Position numbers and translations under genes: made by a program. 64,000 bases of DNA, from NCBI GenBank assembly GCA_020247545.1, contig JADCIX010000005.1, forward strand, positions 124,001 to 188,000, in the 5' to 3' direction. Below the pieces are notes generated by a model. It was not told the origin of the DNA. It saw only the letters and a program-made list of their open reading frames with translations, and did no database searches. The stretch comes from Rhodocyclaceae bacterium (GTDB lineage Bacteria > Pseudomonadota > Gammaproteobacteria > Burkholderiales > Usitatibacteraceae). How positions within the stretch are numbered: position 1 is the stretch's first letter; the number at the start of each line of letters is the position of its first letter. Of this stretch, positions 43,903 to 52,426 are shown piece by piece.

Positions 43903-45012
43903 ATGTCTAAGCGCTCAAGGCAATCATCGCCAAATATCGAGGGCAAACGTAAGCCTTCCCGGGCAAGACAGAACTCGGGGGCTTGGTCGGCGCTTGATTT
44001 CGAACAAGAGGCGTTCCGCGCAACAGCCGACCAGACGGAATTCAAACGATTCTCGCGTAACGGTGTGCGGCAGTTTCTCGCAAGAGCCGGCGGACACGGA
44101 ACAGCAGATGTCGTTCGATTTGCTGACAACGATGTCATTCTTACCGTCGTCAACTGTGTCCTCCCCGCATCGGCGAGCTGGCGCTACGATAACGATGAAC
44201 CATTGATTGTATTGCGGGCGTCGCTTTGTTGCGACGTGACCTTTCAGGTAGAAGGTGCTGCGCCGATGATATTCAATCGCCCCGAAGTGACACTAGCCTG
44301 CGTGCCAGGTGGCCGGATGCAGGTCGTAGACATCCTCGGAGGTGTGCGACAGCAGGGGATCATTGCCGTATTCCGTGCATCTACATTTGCCGCTCGCTAC
44401 GATTTACGGTTCGAGGACTTGCCGACGGTTATGCAGGAAGTACTCGCGGGTTCAGGCGCAGCTGGCCGAATTGCCTCGTTTCCTCTTAACCATCGGATCG
44501 CAGGCCTGATTGCTGACACGATTGATAGTCCGCTGGAAAGTGAGCTTCGCGTCGTGCAGTACGCTGGACGACTTGCGGAGCTGGTGGCCTACACACTTGA
44601 TGCAATGCACCGCACCCCTTCGCTGCGAGGTAGCGCGCTAAATCGACGGCGCGACGTGGAATTGGCCAATTCGGCAATTGAACGGCTAGAGCGCGATTAC
44701 CGTAAGCCGCCGTGTTTCGTCAAACTCGCGCGTGATATCGGCACTAATCAGAATAAGCTAAAAGCCGTATTCAAAGATGTATTTGGTGTGACCATGACCG
44801 ACTATTGCCTCGAAAGACGAATGCGCGAGGCACAGCAGCTTCTGCTAGAGGCAACGCTCACGATCGCCCAAGTTGCGGAACGAGTGGGATACAAGCACCA
44901 GAGCAGTTTTGCTGCGGCATTTTCTAGCCACGTCGGTATGTCGCCACGGGATTATCGGCAGCATCGCGCACCATTCAGCCTGCCGCTTGGACCAATTCCA
45001 GCTCGGATGTGA
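43903..45012 (+). CDS. AraC-family transcriptional regulator
   Basis: The 369-residue product has an N-terminal sensor domain with a cupin-like pattern and a C-terminal AraC double helix-turn-helix (CFVKLARDIGTNQNKLKAVFK, RRMREAQQLLLEATLTIAQV, AERVGYKHQSSFAAAFSSHV, MSPRDYRQHR). This arrangement is like PchR-type regulators next to TonB receptor genes. The ATG at 43,903 lies in an 11-bp tandem duplication that also forms a three-codon leader (ATG TCT AAG TGA) at 43,892. A weak promoter (TGTTAC, 17 bp, TATATT at 43,847) lies upstream. It probably controls the TonB receptor operon and the divergent dipeptidase gene. Confidence 0.92.
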   Translation: MSKRSRQSSPNIEGKRKPSRARQNSGAWSALDFEQEAFRATADQTEFKRFSRNGVRQFLARAGGHGTADVVRFADNDVILTVVNCVLPASASWRYDNDEPLIVLRASLCCDVTFQVEGAAPMIFNRPEVTLACVPGGRMQVVDILGGVRQQGIIAVFRASTFAARYDLRFEDLPTVMQEVLAGSGAAGRIASFPLNHRIAGLIADTIDSPLESELRVVQYAGRLAELVAYTLDAMHRTPSLRGSALNRRRDVELANSAIERLERDYRKPPCFVKLARDIGTNQNKLKAVFKDVFGVTMTDYCLERRMREAQQLLLEATLTIAQVAERVGYKHQSSFAAAFSSHVGMSPRDYRQHRAPFSLPLGPIPARM

Positions 45013-45188
45013 ACGCGTACCCTGAGGCCACCAACCGTCCTGAAGCGCTCAAACTTACCTGGGTGAGTCCGCCTAAATATTCGGTGCGACATCAAAAACG
45101 AGTCCGTTGTTTGCGCCCTATACTGAGCTGATCGGTAGCGCTTCGGCCAAGCACGGTATGGCCATCCCATCTGAATAGGAGAGACATC

Positions 45189-47381
45189 ATGACAACAAAA
45201 ACGGCTTCCCCCACCAATACCGTCAATCCGACAGCCATAAACACGACCGTTCGTGCTTTGCTGGCGGCAGGAATGGTCAGCTCCTTACCGGTCGCCGCAC
45301 AGCAACCGCCTCCTTCAGCGACACAACCGCCGGTGGAATCGATCGTGGTTACCGCGAATAAACGTGTTGAGCCCCAACGCGAAGTGGCGGGTACAGTGAC
45401 CGTTCTCAATGGCAGCGATCTTGAACGTAGAGGCGCACGCGACCAAGAAGACACTCTCAAGCTTGCGCCGGGCTTGCAGTTCAACAAAGGTGATATTGCG
45501 AGCAACACCATTACCATTCGAGGAATCGGCACCAGCACCACTAACGAGGGCAGCGGAGCGCAACAGGGGCCAACCGGCCTGTACCTAGAAGATGTACCGC
45601 TGGCTTCGGCTACTGGCAAAGGCACTGTCTTGGATGTACTAACGTGGGATCTGGACCGCGTGGAAGTGCTGCGCGGCCCGCAAGGCGTGTTGTTCGGTTC
45701 AGGTTCACTCGGCGGTGCCGTACGATACCTGTTTAACAAGCCTCGCTTGAACAGTTTTGAGGCCAGTATCAAGTCGGAATATGCCAAAGCATCGGATGGC
45801 GATGGAAAGTTCTCTCTATACGGCATGATCAACGCGCCGCTTTCTGAGGATGTTGCTGGAGTACGCCTTGTCGCGTTCGACCGGCGCGACCCCGGCTATA
45901 TCGATAACCTTGGCACCAAGAAGCAGGACGCCAACGATGTCCACCAGACCGGAGGCCGGGCCCTAATCACCGTGCGGCCAGTAAAGGATCTGACCGCCAC
46001 ACTAGTACTGAGTACCCAGAAGACCGAGCAAGGTGACACCTTCAGTGTGTCTCCCGATCCCACGCGTCTGGAGCACAAATCTCCGAACAATTCCACACGT
46101 AATAGCACCACAGACTTCTACAGCTTGACGGCTGACTGGAACTTGGGCGACGCCACGCTAACGTCCATTACCGGTCGACTTAAGTCAACCTTTTCACGGC
46201 TCATTGACGACACCGAACTCTTCGCCAGCGTTGGCGTGGTGGTACCACAGGTGTATCGTCCCCAATCCGGCTCAAGCGACGCGACATCGCAAGAATTGCG
46301 TATCGCCAGCAACCCCGGTGGTAACTTTAGCTATGTCGCTGGCTTGTTCTACCAAACCCAAAAGGGTTCTAGCGCAGCCAAGCAGATCGATCCCTCCGGC
46401 GCTTTCGGCTTGACCACTCTGGTAGATCTGACGTCAACGGGTGGCGGCACGGAGAAAGCCGCCTTCGTGGACACCGAGTACGCCTTTGGCGGCGGTTGGA
46501 GTGCAGGTGCCGGTGGCCGCTATTACCGTACGACGACCAACTCGCAGCAACGCGGAACGAACTTCGGTGCGCCGTCCAACATCGACGTCCCCAATGGCAG
46601 CGACAGTGGCTTCACACCCAAGTTGACACTGAAGTATCGGTTTGCTCAGGACCAGCTCTGGTATGCGCTAGCGGCCCAAGGCTATCGCTACGGTGGTGTC
46701 AACGGGTCAGCGCCGTTCAGGGCGTTCAAGTCCGATTCGCTATGGAACTACGAGACCGGCGTTCGGTTGTCGCCTGCGAAAGGCCTACAGATTGACCTCA
46801 CGGCCTTCGTTCAAGACTGGAAAGACGCGCAGTTCACCTACTTCCAACTCAATGGCCGCCTGCCCGAATCCGGTATCGACAACGTTGGCAAGGCGCGCAG
46901 CACCGGGATCGAGGCGGCGCTGCGTTACCGTATCGATTCGACTTTTGATATCGCTGCTTCAATCGCCTCCATCGATGCCAAGACCAAAACCGATACTCAA
47001 GTCCCTGCCGGTCGAAGTGCAATCACGGCGGTATCCGGGTCCCGCTTGCCCGGGACACCGAGGCTGCAGGGTGCGCTACAGATAAACGCAAAATTCGCTG
47101 GACCGCTGGATACACAGGGTCGCTTCAATGCCACTTGGACTCACGTCGGTGACCGCGTGATGTTCTTGGGGGGCAACAAGCCTGCCGACGCGTTTAACAC
47201 CCTAGATCTCGGGTTGACCTTCGCCCATTCGAACTGGACGCTGGCCACCGGTATGTCGAACGTCACCAATCAGAAGGGCATTCTCAGCATCACCGGTGCC
47301 CCCGGTGGCGTGGGGGCGTTCTCCCAATACTTCCTACAGCGCCCGCGCACGGCCACAGTGTCGCTCCGTTACGATTACTGA
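45189..47381 (+). CDS. TonB-dependent outer-membrane receptor
   Basis: The 730-residue product has an export signal (NTTVRALLAAGMVSSLPVAA), a TonB-box-like ESIVVTANK, a plug domain (ITIRGIGTSTTNEG, TGLYLEDVPL, RVEVLRGPQGVLFGSGSLGG, AVRYLFNKP) and a C-terminal barrel ending YFLQRPRTATVSLRYDY with a terminal aromatic. The plug is of the iron-complex/outer-membrane receptor type widely used for catabolic substrates. It starts with AGGAGAGACATC before the ATG. The transporter and hydrolases that follow on the same strand suggest it brings in the substrate they degrade. Confidence 0.95.
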   Translation: MTTKTASPTNTVNPTAINTTVRALLAAGMVSSLPVAAQQPPPSATQPPVESIVVTANKRVEPQREVAGTVTVLNGSDLERRGARDQEDTLKLAPGLQFNKGDIASNTITIRGIGTSTTNEGSGAQQGPTGLYLEDVPLASATGKGTVLDVLTWDLDRVEVLRGPQGVLFGSGSLGGAVRYLFNKPRLNSFEASIKSEYAKASDGDGKFSLYGMINAPLSEDVAGVRLVAFDRRDPGYIDNLGTKKQDANDVHQTGGRALITVRPVKDLTATLVLSTQKTEQGDTFSVSPDPTRLEHKSPNNSTRNSTTDFYSLTADWNLGDATLTSITGRLKSTFSRLIDDTELFASVGVVVPQVYRPQSGSSDATSQELRIASNPGGNFSYVAGLFYQTQKGSSAAKQIDPSGAFGLTTLVDLTSTGGGTEKAAFVDTEYAFGGGWSAGAGGRYYRTTTNSQQRGTNFGAPSNIDVPNGSDSGFTPKLTLKYRFAQDQLWYALAAQGYRYGGVNGSAPFRAFKSDSLWNYETGVRLSPAKGLQIDLTAFVQDWKDAQFTYFQLNGRLPESGIDNVGKARSTGIEAALRYRIDSTFDIAASIASIDAKTKTDTQVPAGRSAITAVSGSRLPGTPRLQGALQINAKFAGPLDTQGRFNATWTHVGDRVMFLGGNKPADAFNTLDLGLTFAHSNWTLATGMSNVTNQKGILSITGAPGGVGAFSQYFLQRPRTATVSLRYDY

Positions 47382-47461
47382 CCACGGCGCGGAATGTCTC
47401 AAACATTTCCGTTCGAGCGCAAACGCATCGTGGTAGAGCCGCATTTACTTGAGATTGCGGC

Positions 47462-48742
47462 TTGAGCGCCGCTCCTGTCATCGACTCACCGGCCAGCTGG
47501 CGGGTGCTGGCAGGCTGCTGCATTGTTGCAATCTTTGGTGTCACGTCGCTCTACGGTTCGACATTCGGCCTGTTGATGCTGCCGATGCAAAAGGAGTTGG
47601 GCTGGTCCCGCGGCGATATCACCTTCTCGCTGACGCTGATGACGATCGCAGGACCGGCCATCCTGCCACTGGTCGGCTGGATCATCGACAAAGTGCCGCT
47701 GCGCCCACTGGTGCTGTGGGGTGTCGTGCTGCAGTCGGCAAGTCTTGCCGGGTTTGGTTTCATGCACGGCAGCGTCTGGGTCTACTATGTTTTATGTTTG
47801 GTAATGATCGTCACCGCCAGCGGTGCCTCGTTCCTTACGTTGTCCAAGCTTCTGCAAACCTGGTTTGACAAGTCGTTTGGGAGGGCATTAGGCCTGCTGT
47901 TTGCCCTGACCACCGTGGGTGCTGTGATCCATCCGCAAATCGTCCGCATAGTGATCGCTCATGCAAGCTGGCGAGAGGCGTTTATGGCGATGGGCCTGAT
48001 GAGTCTGATCGGCGGCGGCTTGGCAGCTTGGTTCTTAGTCCGCGAGCGACCGAACGCAGGACTACCCGCCGACGCACTGCCCGCTGGGTCGGGGACGCCG
48101 GTTGAAGCGACCGCCCCCTCCCCGCTACCTCTCTCAATGCGCGCGTTTTTGAGGGACCGCGTCTGGTGGACCTTGGCGGTTTGGAACATGCTGTTCGGCT
48201 TTGCCGTAGCCGGCATCCTCATTCATTTCGCGGCCATGATGCAGGATCGTGGCATGACTCTTGCCCAAGCTGCAACCGCGATGAGCCTGATCGGCGCTGG
48301 TGGATTCTTCGGCAATCTCATGGCCGGATGGCTGATCGATCACACCTCTGCGACGCGGCTAGCCCGCCTGTTTGTCATCGCCCCGCTAGGTGCCACCGTA
48401 ATGATTTATTTTGGCTCCAGTGTCAGCGTGATCATTGCAGCCGCCTTACTCTTGGGCATATTCAATTCGGGCGACCACAGTCTGTCCGTCTTTCTGGCAA
48501 GACGCTATTTCAGCGTTGAAAGCTTCGGGCGTGCTAGCGCAACGCAGCAGGTTGCAACTGCCTTCGGCAGTGGCACAGCACCTTGGCTCATGGGGTTGGT
48601 GCACGACCGCACCGGCAGCTACGACGTAGCACTGGTGGTATCGATGGGAGCATTCATTTTTGCTGCAGTGGCAGCGTGGATGCTGCCTGAGTTTCGCCAA
48701 GGGCACAGGCCGTCTTCAGTCATCGCCCCTGCGACCACCTGA
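47462..48742 (+). CDS. Major facilitator superfamily transporter
   Basis: The 426-residue product has twelve predicted membrane helices in two halves with a loop containing RERPNAGLPADALPAG between them. Loop motifs such as GWIIDKVPLRPLV and GNLMAGWLIDHTSATRLARL fit MFS motif A. It resembles the oxalate/formate-antiporter-like and monocarboxylate branch. The start is a TTG at 47,462 with a weak site. The alpha/beta hydrolase gene starts 3 bp after its stop, so the two are cotranscribed. It may carry the imported compound or its fragments across the inner membrane. Confidence 0.92.
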   Translation: MSAAPVIDSPASWRVLAGCCIVAIFGVTSLYGSTFGLLMLPMQKELGWSRGDITFSLTLMTIAGPAILPLVGWIIDKVPLRPLVLWGVVLQSASLAGFGFMHGSVWVYYVLCLVMIVTASGASFLTLSKLLQTWFDKSFGRALGLLFALTTVGAVIHPQIVRIVIAHASWREAFMAMGLMSLIGGGLAAWFLVRERPNAGLPADALPAGSGTPVEATAPSPLPLSMRAFLRDRVWWTLAVWNMLFGFAVAGILIHFAAMMQDRGMTLAQAATAMSLIGAGGFFGNLMAGWLIDHTSATRLARLFVIAPLGATVMIYFGSSVSVIIAAALLLGIFNSGDHSLSVFLARRYFSVESFGRASATQQVATAFGSGTAPWLMGLVHDRTGSYDVALVVSMGAFIFAAVAAWMLPEFRQGHRPSSVIAPATT

Positions 48743-48745
48743 GCC

Positions 48746-49942
48746 ATGCCTGCAAGGCACGACACCATACTGTACCTGATGAGCCGAGACTGGGCTGGCC
48801 TGCCGATTGCAATCTTTGTTGCACTCACGACTTTCTTGATCTCGACATTGGTGCAAAGCGGCGGGTCGCTGATTCGGTCGATCGGCTTTGCGGTGGCCAC
48901 GATCCTCGCGCTAGCCTCGCTACGGCACTTAGCCGTATTGGCGAAGGCGCGGCGCGCCTACCCCCCACCCGGCTGCATGATCGATCTTGGCGGCTACCGC
49001 GTTCACCTGCTGGCAGAGGGGACACTGCGTCCAAACCGACCGCCTGTCGTATGGTTTGCCGGTGGCCACGCGAGTGGATATGCCATCTATCATCTTCACC
49101 GTGCGTTTCGAGAAGAGACGCGTTCAATCCTAATTGATCGTCCGGGCACAGGTTGGAGCGACGTCGGCCCGTTTCCGCGTACGACCGCGCGCGAAGCGGA
49201 TGAAATGGTGCTGGCAGTCGAGCGGGCCGGCGAAAAAGGTCCCTTCGTCTGGGCGGGACATTCCTTCGGCGGCCTGTTGGCCGCCAACATTGCGCGCCGC
49301 CGACCGGACCTCGTGCACACACTGGTGCTGCTCGACCCAACCCCGCTCGAGACTATCGTCTTCGGACCACGCTTGAGCGCCCTCAAGGAGATGCGCCGTT
49401 CAGCCTGGCTGAGCGGCATGGCGCAGCTATTTGGCCTAGATCTGGCAAAACGTGCCGAAGCCAAGGCACGTCTGAACCCGCTCTATGCAAAGATTATCGA
49501 TGCCACTCGTGACGTGTTGGGTGTTGAAGCTGCGGATGTGCGCAATGTGGAAGCCAACGCCGGCCACTTTTTTGCGCAAGCGTCGATCTACCGCGAGCTG
49601 AGTCCTGAAGGCGTGGCCGAAGTGGCCTGGGATACTGTTGTATACGACCGCGATCTCGGTGATCTGCCGGTTTGGTTGGTAGGCCCGCGGGACGACGCAG
49701 ATGGTGACATCGCCGCCCTACCCGAAGCCCAGCACGGCGATGCGGCAAATGCGCAACGCATGTTCCACTTCTTTGCGGCGACCCGTGAGCGCTACCTCGC
49801 AACATCCTCACGATCGCGCCGTGTGGTCGCTCCGAAGGGGTCGGGGCATAATTTTGTGTATGAAATTCCGGACTGGACGATTGGCGTGATGCGGGAATTG
49901 ATTTGCGCAGACGACACGCCACCACAGGAAAGAGCGGTATGA
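48746..49942 (+). CDS. Membrane-anchored alpha/beta hydrolase
   Basis: The 398-residue product has two hydrophobic N-terminal segments (about residues 17-35 and 45-65), then an alpha/beta hydrolase domain with VVWFAGGHASGYAIYHLHR, the nucleophile elbow WAGHSFGGLLAAN, catalytic acid in the LVGPRDDADGD region and the histidine in GSGHNFVYEIP. It probably cleaves an ester or amide of the imported compound while tethered to the inner membrane. Its stop overlaps the start of the DUF885 gene by 4 bp. Confidence 0.88.
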   Translation: MPARHDTILYLMSRDWAGLPIAIFVALTTFLISTLVQSGGSLIRSIGFAVATILALASLRHLAVLAKARRAYPPPGCMIDLGGYRVHLLAEGTLRPNRPPVVWFAGGHASGYAIYHLHRAFREETRSILIDRPGTGWSDVGPFPRTTAREADEMVLAVERAGEKGPFVWAGHSFGGLLAANIARRRPDLVHTLVLLDPTPLETIVFGPRLSALKEMRRSAWLSGMAQLFGLDLAKRAEAKARLNPLYAKIIDATRDVLGVEAADVRNVEANAGHFFAQASIYRELSPEGVAEVAWDTVVYDRDLGDLPVWLVGPRDDADGDIAALPEAQHGDAANAQRMFHFFAATRERYLATSSRSRRVVAPKGSGHNFVYEIPDWTIGVMRELICADDTPPQERAV

Positions 49943-51663
49943 CGATCAAGGACAGCCCATCGCAGCTTCTGGCAAGGCTAGCAGAGCGCTATTGGGAATT
50001 TGAGTGCTATGAACTTCCTTTGTCAGCCGCACTAGCCGGTGTGGATCTGCCCGATGCGGTGCTATTTCGCGAGTCTGCTCAGGACCATGCGCGACGTGAT
50101 CAACGAGCCTCCGCGCTACTGGGCGAAGCGGAACAGATTGATGCTAGGACGTTGACGGCACAAGAAAAAGGGACACTGGCCTTGCTGCAACGAGAACTCG
50201 TCGGCCTTCGCGCCCAGCACAAAGTGGACTCGCATTTGCGCCCTTGGCTCTTTCCAGCCGGCCCGGACTTCACCGCCATGTTCTGGGCTAACTCCGCCAG
50301 CGTAAGCGATGGCGTGACGGCCAGGCGATATGTCGACCGCCTGAGCACTTTGCCCAGTTACCTGCTTGATGTGCAGACCAACATTGAAATTGGACAGGCG
50401 TGCGGCTATCGCTATCCGCGCGTCGTGGTAGAGGCGGCCGTTGGCAATACGCGAGGCATTTTAGCCGCCGCACCAGAGAGCTCGGCTTGGTTGTCGCCCT
50501 TCAAACGTTCTTCCGCCGCCATGCAGCCTGTGGTACAAGAGCAAGCTGCACGCGCGCTCGCGCTGGTCCGCGAAAACTTGATGCCGGCTCTACAGACCTG
50601 GGCGAACTTTCTCAATGGCTTGCTCGCGCGCGGAGCACGTGAGTCGTTGAGTTGCGTCGATGGTCCCAAAGGGGCAGATTACTATCGTGTATGGGTACGC
50701 CACTTCACGAGCACGGCAATCGAGCCTGACGAAGTACACGCGCTGGGCTTGGCCGAAGTCGAACGCATCGACGCCGAGATTGCTGCAGTCGCGGCAGACG
50801 CCGGATTTAACGGTAACCTTGCCGGCTACCGCGCCTTCCTCGCGACTGACCCGCAATTCGTCGCGCCTTCGGCCGACGCCTTGCGGCAAAGTGTTGAGGC
50901 ACTGTGCAAACGTGTTGACCGACGCATCCCTGAATTCTTTGGAACGATCCCGCGCATCACTTATGGCGTCCAGAGTATGCCCGAAGCCGTCTCTACTCGC
51001 ATGCCACCGGCTTACGCGCAGCCTAGCCCAGCGGACGGCTCAACGGCAGGTGTTTTCTGGATCAGTGGCCTGCCATCGAAAGCACCGACTTATCTACACC
51101 CTGCGCTGGTCGTGCACGAAGCCTGGCCTGGCCATCTGATGCACCTTGCATTGCTAAATGAACAGACCGATATCCCTGCCTTCCGCCGCTATGGTGCCGT
51201 CAAGTACACCGCGTGCGTCGAAGGCTGGGCGCTGTACTGTGAAACACTTGGTGTCGAGATGGGGGTATATACCACGCCGCATGAACACTACGGCAGACTC
51301 GAAATGGAGATGTGGCGTGCTGTGCGACTGGTGGTCGATACCGGTATCCATGCAAAGGGCTGGTGCCGGGAGCAAGCTGTGGCATACATGACTGAGCGGC
51401 TGACACTGTCGCGCGAGACCATTGAAGCTGAAGTCGACCGCTATGCAGCGCTACCAGGGCAGGCACTGGGATACCAGATTGGCAATCTGAAGCTGCGTGA
51501 GCTGCGCAGGCGCGCCGAGAATGTTCTTGGTCCTCGCTTTCAACACCGTCGTTTCCACACGGCAGTGATGACTGCAGGTGCTGTGACCTTGCCAGTGTTG
51601 GACGACCTGGTTAGCGACTGGCTGCATCGTGAGCAGAAGAGTGAAACTGCAAATGCCGCTTGA
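49939..51663 (+). CDS. DUF885-family zinc peptidase-like protein
   Basis: The 574-residue product is a DUF885 protein with a zinc-type motif VVHEAWPGHLMHLALLNE (HExxxGH), followed by EGWALYCETLGVEMG and the conserved QALGYQIGNLKLRELRRRAE close to the end. The family is related to M32/M3-like peptidases and some members act on peptides. It has no signal peptide. The ATG at 49,939 overlaps the upstream stop (ATGA); the frame upstream is not needed. It belongs to a run of tightly spaced genes for hydrolases. Confidence 0.88.
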   Translation: MTIKDSPSQLLARLAERYWEFECYELPLSAALAGVDLPDAVLFRESAQDHARRDQRASALLGEAEQIDARTLTAQEKGTLALLQRELVGLRAQHKVDSHLRPWLFPAGPDFTAMFWANSASVSDGVTARRYVDRLSTLPSYLLDVQTNIEIGQACGYRYPRVVVEAAVGNTRGILAAAPESSAWLSPFKRSSAAMQPVVQEQAARALALVRENLMPALQTWANFLNGLLARGARESLSCVDGPKGADYYRVWVRHFTSTAIEPDEVHALGLAEVERIDAEIAAVAADAGFNGNLAGYRAFLATDPQFVAPSADALRQSVEALCKRVDRRIPEFFGTIPRITYGVQSMPEAVSTRMPPAYAQPSPADGSTAGVFWISGLPSKAPTYLHPALVVHEAWPGHLMHLALLNEQTDIPAFRRYGAVKYTACVEGWALYCETLGVEMGVYTTPHEHYGRLEMEMWRAVRLVVDTGIHAKGWCREQAVAYMTERLTLSRETIEAEVDRYAALPGQALGYQIGNLKLRELRRRAENVLGPRFQHRRFHTAVMTAGAVTLPVLDDLVSDWLHREQKSETANAA

Positions 51664-52414
51664 CTCGGTCAGCGGCGTATTTTATGAAGTGTACGGCGAG
51701 GGCAAACCGCTGCTCATTGGCTTACCCTTGATGGCGTCATTCACGCAGATTTTCGGGTCGGGGTTACAAGGGGTACTGGACGGGTATCTTGGCCGTTTGA
51801 CCGATCGCTATCGCGTTCTGCTGGTCGACTATCCAAGCATCGGTGGCAGCAGAGACATTGCACCAGAAGACCTCACCGTAGATCGCGTATGCCAAGATAT
51901 TCTAACCGTGGCCACTGCGGCAGGTTTCGATAGATTCGCTTACTGGGGCTACTCTTGGGGTGCCGCAGTGGGATTGCAACTTGCGGCTCGTGCAGACCGA
52001 CTCAGCGCACTCGTTCTCGGCGGCTGGCCACCACTGGGCGCGCCATATGAAGGCATCCTGCAAGCGACGCGTTTGAAGCAGGCGAACCCCGAGCCCTCGT
52101 CTCTGAAAGTGCTCCGATCAAAAGAACAATACCGACAGTGGGAGACGTACTACGCCAGTATGCTGACTTGGCCAGAGGCGACTGCCGTCGCACGTATCTG
52201 TTGTCCAAAGATGGTTTTTTTCGGGGGCGATGGCGACTTGGTCGAAGCAGGAATTCCCATTCGCATCGCCTCGATCATCCGCGAGCAGCGTGTTGCGCTA
52301 GTCAAGCAGGGCTGGACTGTACACGAGGTGCCAGGTCATGGCCATGGCGTTTGCATGGCACCGGAATTGGTGGTCTCTCCTGTGCGTGCGTTTCTCGATC
52401 AAGCGCTGTGCTAA
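51653..52414 (+). CDS. Alpha/beta hydrolase
   Basis: The product of about 253 residues has the strand-loop LLIGLPLMASFTQIFG, VLLVDYPSIGGSRD, the nucleophile YWGYSWGAAVGLQLA (GxSxG with Ser), VFFGGDGDLVEAG with the acid and VPGHGHGVCMAPE with the histidine, so the catalytic triad looks complete. No signal peptide. Starts at ATG 51,653, GTG 51,641 or GTG 51,629 are all possible; all overlap the DUF885 gene end. A similar hydrolase encoded 4 kb earlier is membrane-anchored, so the two may act on successive intermediates. Confidence 0.88.
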   Translation: MPLDSVSGVFYEVYGEGKPLLIGLPLMASFTQIFGSGLQGVLDGYLGRLTDRYRVLLVDYPSIGGSRDIAPEDLTVDRVCQDILTVATAAGFDRFAYWGYSWGAAVGLQLAARADRLSALVLGGWPPLGAPYEGILQATRLKQANPEPSSLKVLRSKEQYRQWETYYASMLTWPEATAVARICCPKMVFFGGDGDLVEAGIPIRIASIIREQRVALVKQGWTVHEVPGHGHGVCMAPELVVSPVRAFLDQALC

Positions 52415-52426
52415 AGAGGCCCTTCG

